A stretch of DNA of 19,503 nt, taken from assembly GCA_002887195.1 (NCBI GenBank), contig PJAB01000882.1, forward strand, positions 1 to 19,503, in the 5' to 3' direction. The position numbers and the translations under genes were made by a program. Within the stretch, counting starts at the first letter, position 1. Each line of letters begins with the position of its first letter. Below, piece by piece: positions 18,154-19,503 of this stretch. Source of the DNA: Chrysochromulina parva (Eukaryota; Haptophyta; Prymnesiales; Chrysochromulinaceae). Under the pieces are notes generated by a model. The model saw nothing but the letters and a program-made list of their open reading frames with translations. It did no database searches and was not told the DNA's origin.

Positions 18154-19140
18154 TCAGTGGTTCATCTTCTGGCGCTTCTTCAGGCGCATGCCCAGGACCT
18201 GTGCGTCACGCTCGGCGGGCTCGGTGCTGCCTTCGGGCCGTTCACGCTTGGGCTCCTTGAGTCCCTTCATCCTGGCGGTGGCCATCTTGGACAGGTCCTG
18301 GCGCGGCAGGCGCAGCTGGCCCTGCTTGCCGAGGAGCTTGGAGCGCGTCACGTTCTTGATCTTCTTGGGCGCCTGCGCAGAGACCTTCGGGCGCGTCATC
18401 GCCGCCGCCATCAGCTCATCGGACGCGTAGTGCGTGCGCCGGATGCTCAGGTCCAACGACGGTCCCATCTCAACGAGGCTTACGTGAGGGCTGGTCCCCT
18501 CGGCGCTCTTGAGGAGGCGCGCGAGGTAGTGGCGGAGCAGCACTTTGCCGCCCACCGCGGTGAAGCACAGGAAGTGGTCGATCCCGAGCGGCGAGATTGA
18601 CTCGACCACCTCGAGGTTGAAAAAGTCGACGAGCAGACCGCGCAGGTGCTGCAGCTCGGCCGTGTGCGCCCAGTCGGCGCCCGAGAAGAGGAGGCACGGC
18701 TTGGCACCGCTCGTTGAGCCGCCACCCGCGCCTGGAAAGCTCCCCATCGGCACGTACGCGCTGATGCCCAGCTCGACCATGTCGAGCACGTGGTGGTCGA
18801 ACATGCGCCCGAGCACCAGGTTGTTTGGGCGTTTCTTGGAGTGCGTGCCGAAGGCGAAGAGGCTCGCGTCATTCTTCTGGCAGAGAAACTCGAGCGGCGC
18901 CGCGTCCTCGAATGGGTGCACCGCGTTGTGCCGTTTGAAGTGAACCGAGTGCGGCTTCTTGAGCATGTACAGGTCGGTCAGCGCCGCGTTCACGAGCGCC
19001 GAGGTCTTCTGGCCGCGTGCGATGAGTGTGTTACGCGCGTTCTCGATGAGCTTCGGCTCGCGCTTCTGCAGCACGCGCCGGCCACGAGCGGTCTTGGCCG
19101 CCTTGACGGCCGCCGACTGAACCGGCATTGACGACTTCAA
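18154..19140 (-). CDS. RPF2: Ribosome production factor 2 (Brix-domain protein RPF2/BXDC1)
   Basis: Nucleolar factor of 60S subunit assembly; with RRS1 it brings the 5S RNP (5S rRNA, uL18, uL5) into pre-ribosomes. The single-exon frame of 328 residues spans the whole family length. The Brix domain is marked by RGRRVLQKREPKLIEN (19-34), TLIARGQKTS (38-47), LTDLYMLKKP (54-63), FAFGTHSKKRPNNLVLGRMF (95-114), DHHVLDMVELG (115-125) and EMGPSLDLSIRR (224-235). The C-terminus is Lys/Arg-rich (MKGLKEPKRERPEG, MRLKKRQKMNH), as expected for nucleolar location and RNA binding. No domain is missing. The start at 19140 is preferred; the in-frame ATG four codons later is an alternative. Confidence 0.96.
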   Translation of the reverse strand: MKSSMPVQSAAVKAAKTARGRRVLQKREPKLIENARNTLIARGQKTSALVNAALTDLYMLKKPHSVHFKRHNAVHPFEDAAPLEFLCQKNDASLFAFGTHSKKRPNNLVLGRMFDHHVLDMVELGISAYVPMGSFPGAGGGSTSGAKPCLLFSGADWAHTAELQHLRGLLVDFFNLEVVESISPLGIDHFLCFTAVGGKVLLRHYLARLLKSAEGTSPHVSLVEMGPSLDLSIRRTHYASDELMAAAMTRPKVSAQAPKKIKNVTRSKLLGKQGQLRLPRQDLSKMATARMKGLKEPKRERPEGSTEPAERDAQVLGMRLKKRQKMNH

Positions 19141-19167
19141 GTGGCGAGAGGGACGACGTCGACTGTG

Positions 19168-19187
19168 TGCTGCTGCTGCTGCTGCTG
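19168..19187 (+). repeat. TGC trinucleotide microsatellite
   Basis: Six TGC units plus TG, 28-47 nt upstream of the RPF2 ATG. In RPF2 orientation it is a CAG-type run in the presumed 5' leader or core promoter. Confidence 0.9.
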
Positions 19188-19203
19188 TTCAACACAACGC
19201 GCT

Positions 19204-19503
19204 ATGAATGAGTGTCGAATGGTAACCAGTGGCTGCGAAATGAATTATTTCGTAGCGAAAACCTTGAGTCGTTCTCATTCACATTCACGGGAAGGTCTTG
19301 CGAGTGCCAATGAAAGCTGCACGCTTTCCAGTCGGAGCTGGGTAGCATCTCGCTGCATCAGTTCTGGTTCGACACGCCGGTGAGGCAGCCGCGTGGCTCA
19401 CGTCGAGAGGCCGATGCGACCGGTCTCAAGGTGTGGCCTACTGCCTTGCCACTGCTCATGCACCTTCAAGGACGTCTCGCCGCACCGCTGGCTCGTCCGA
19501 TAC
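19204..19503 (+). CDS. Probable METTL21-like protein methyltransferase, N-terminal fragment
   Basis: A coding-like frame begins right after a good acceptor (CGCTTTCCAG, AG at 19330-19331) and runs to the right edge: SELGSISLHQFWFDTPVRQP, then GLKVWPTALPLLMHLQ. The GLKVWPTALPLL piece resembles the G..VW.aa..L segment that opens the SAM-binding fold of the METTL21/methyltransferase-16 lysine methyltransferases. An in-frame TGA just upstream of the acceptor shows that this exon must be spliced. One candidate first exon is 19204-19221 (MNECRM, followed by GTAACC), giving a 110-nt intron in phase 0, but this would put its start only 63 bp from the RPF2 start. The exon from 19332 is more secure than exon 1. 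The SAM-binding GxGxG motif would lie beyond the window. Confidence 0.45.

Overview
The window is GC-rich nuclear DNA from a unicellular eukaryote, most likely a flagellated alga. A haptophyte is my first guess from base composition, splice sites and repeat style, but nothing in the sequence proves it. The evidence for a eukaryote is: (a) typical nuclear genes (CCT beta chaperonin, RPF2 ribosome assembly factor, SSNA1/DIP13, a CEP95-like protein); (b) short introns of about 70-190 nt that can be placed exactly where protein families demand them; (c) donors that are mostly GTGCGY; (d) many short GC-rich tandem repeats. No rRNA, tRNA, CRISPR array or intact transposon was found.

Layout. 1-815 (minus): 5' part of CCT2, two exons, running off the left edge. 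816-1384: divergent promoter gap. 1385-7859 (plus): a giant gene of about 2,110-2,133 residues with IQ-like motifs, long helical regions and degenerate WW-like domains near the C-terminus. 7860-8245: gap. 8246-10060 (plus): a two-exon membrane-anchored endonuclease/exonuclease/phosphatase (EEP) fold protein whose intron is mostly a 10-nt tandem repeat. 10061-10709: convergent gap. 10710-11162 (minus): small coiled-coil protein. 11415-11974 (plus) and 12755-13314 (minus): two almost identical three-exon SSNA1/DIP13 genes in inverted, tail-to-tail orientation, 780 bp apart. 13579-14538 (plus): thermospermine synthase (ACL5 type). 14539-15943: 1.4 kb gap with short direct repeats. 15944-17876 (minus): three-exon CEP95-like protein. 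18154-19140 (minus): RPF2. 19332-19503 (plus): probable start of a METTL21-like methyltransferase cut by the right edge.

How the genes relate. CCT2, RPF2 and thermospermine synthase are housekeeping or metabolic genes with no evident link to one another. The SSNA1 pair, the CEP95-like gene and, by its WW/IQ make-up, perhaps the giant gene are all of centriole, basal-body or axoneme type, so the window carries a loose group of cytoskeletal genes. Three gene pairs are divergent with gaps of about 250-570 bp that may act as shared promoters. The items most worth following are the inverted SSNA1 pair with its apparent gene-conversion edge, the EEP protein with about 240 residues between its first two catalytic motifs, and the WW domain that seems to be split by about 90 residues in the giant protein.
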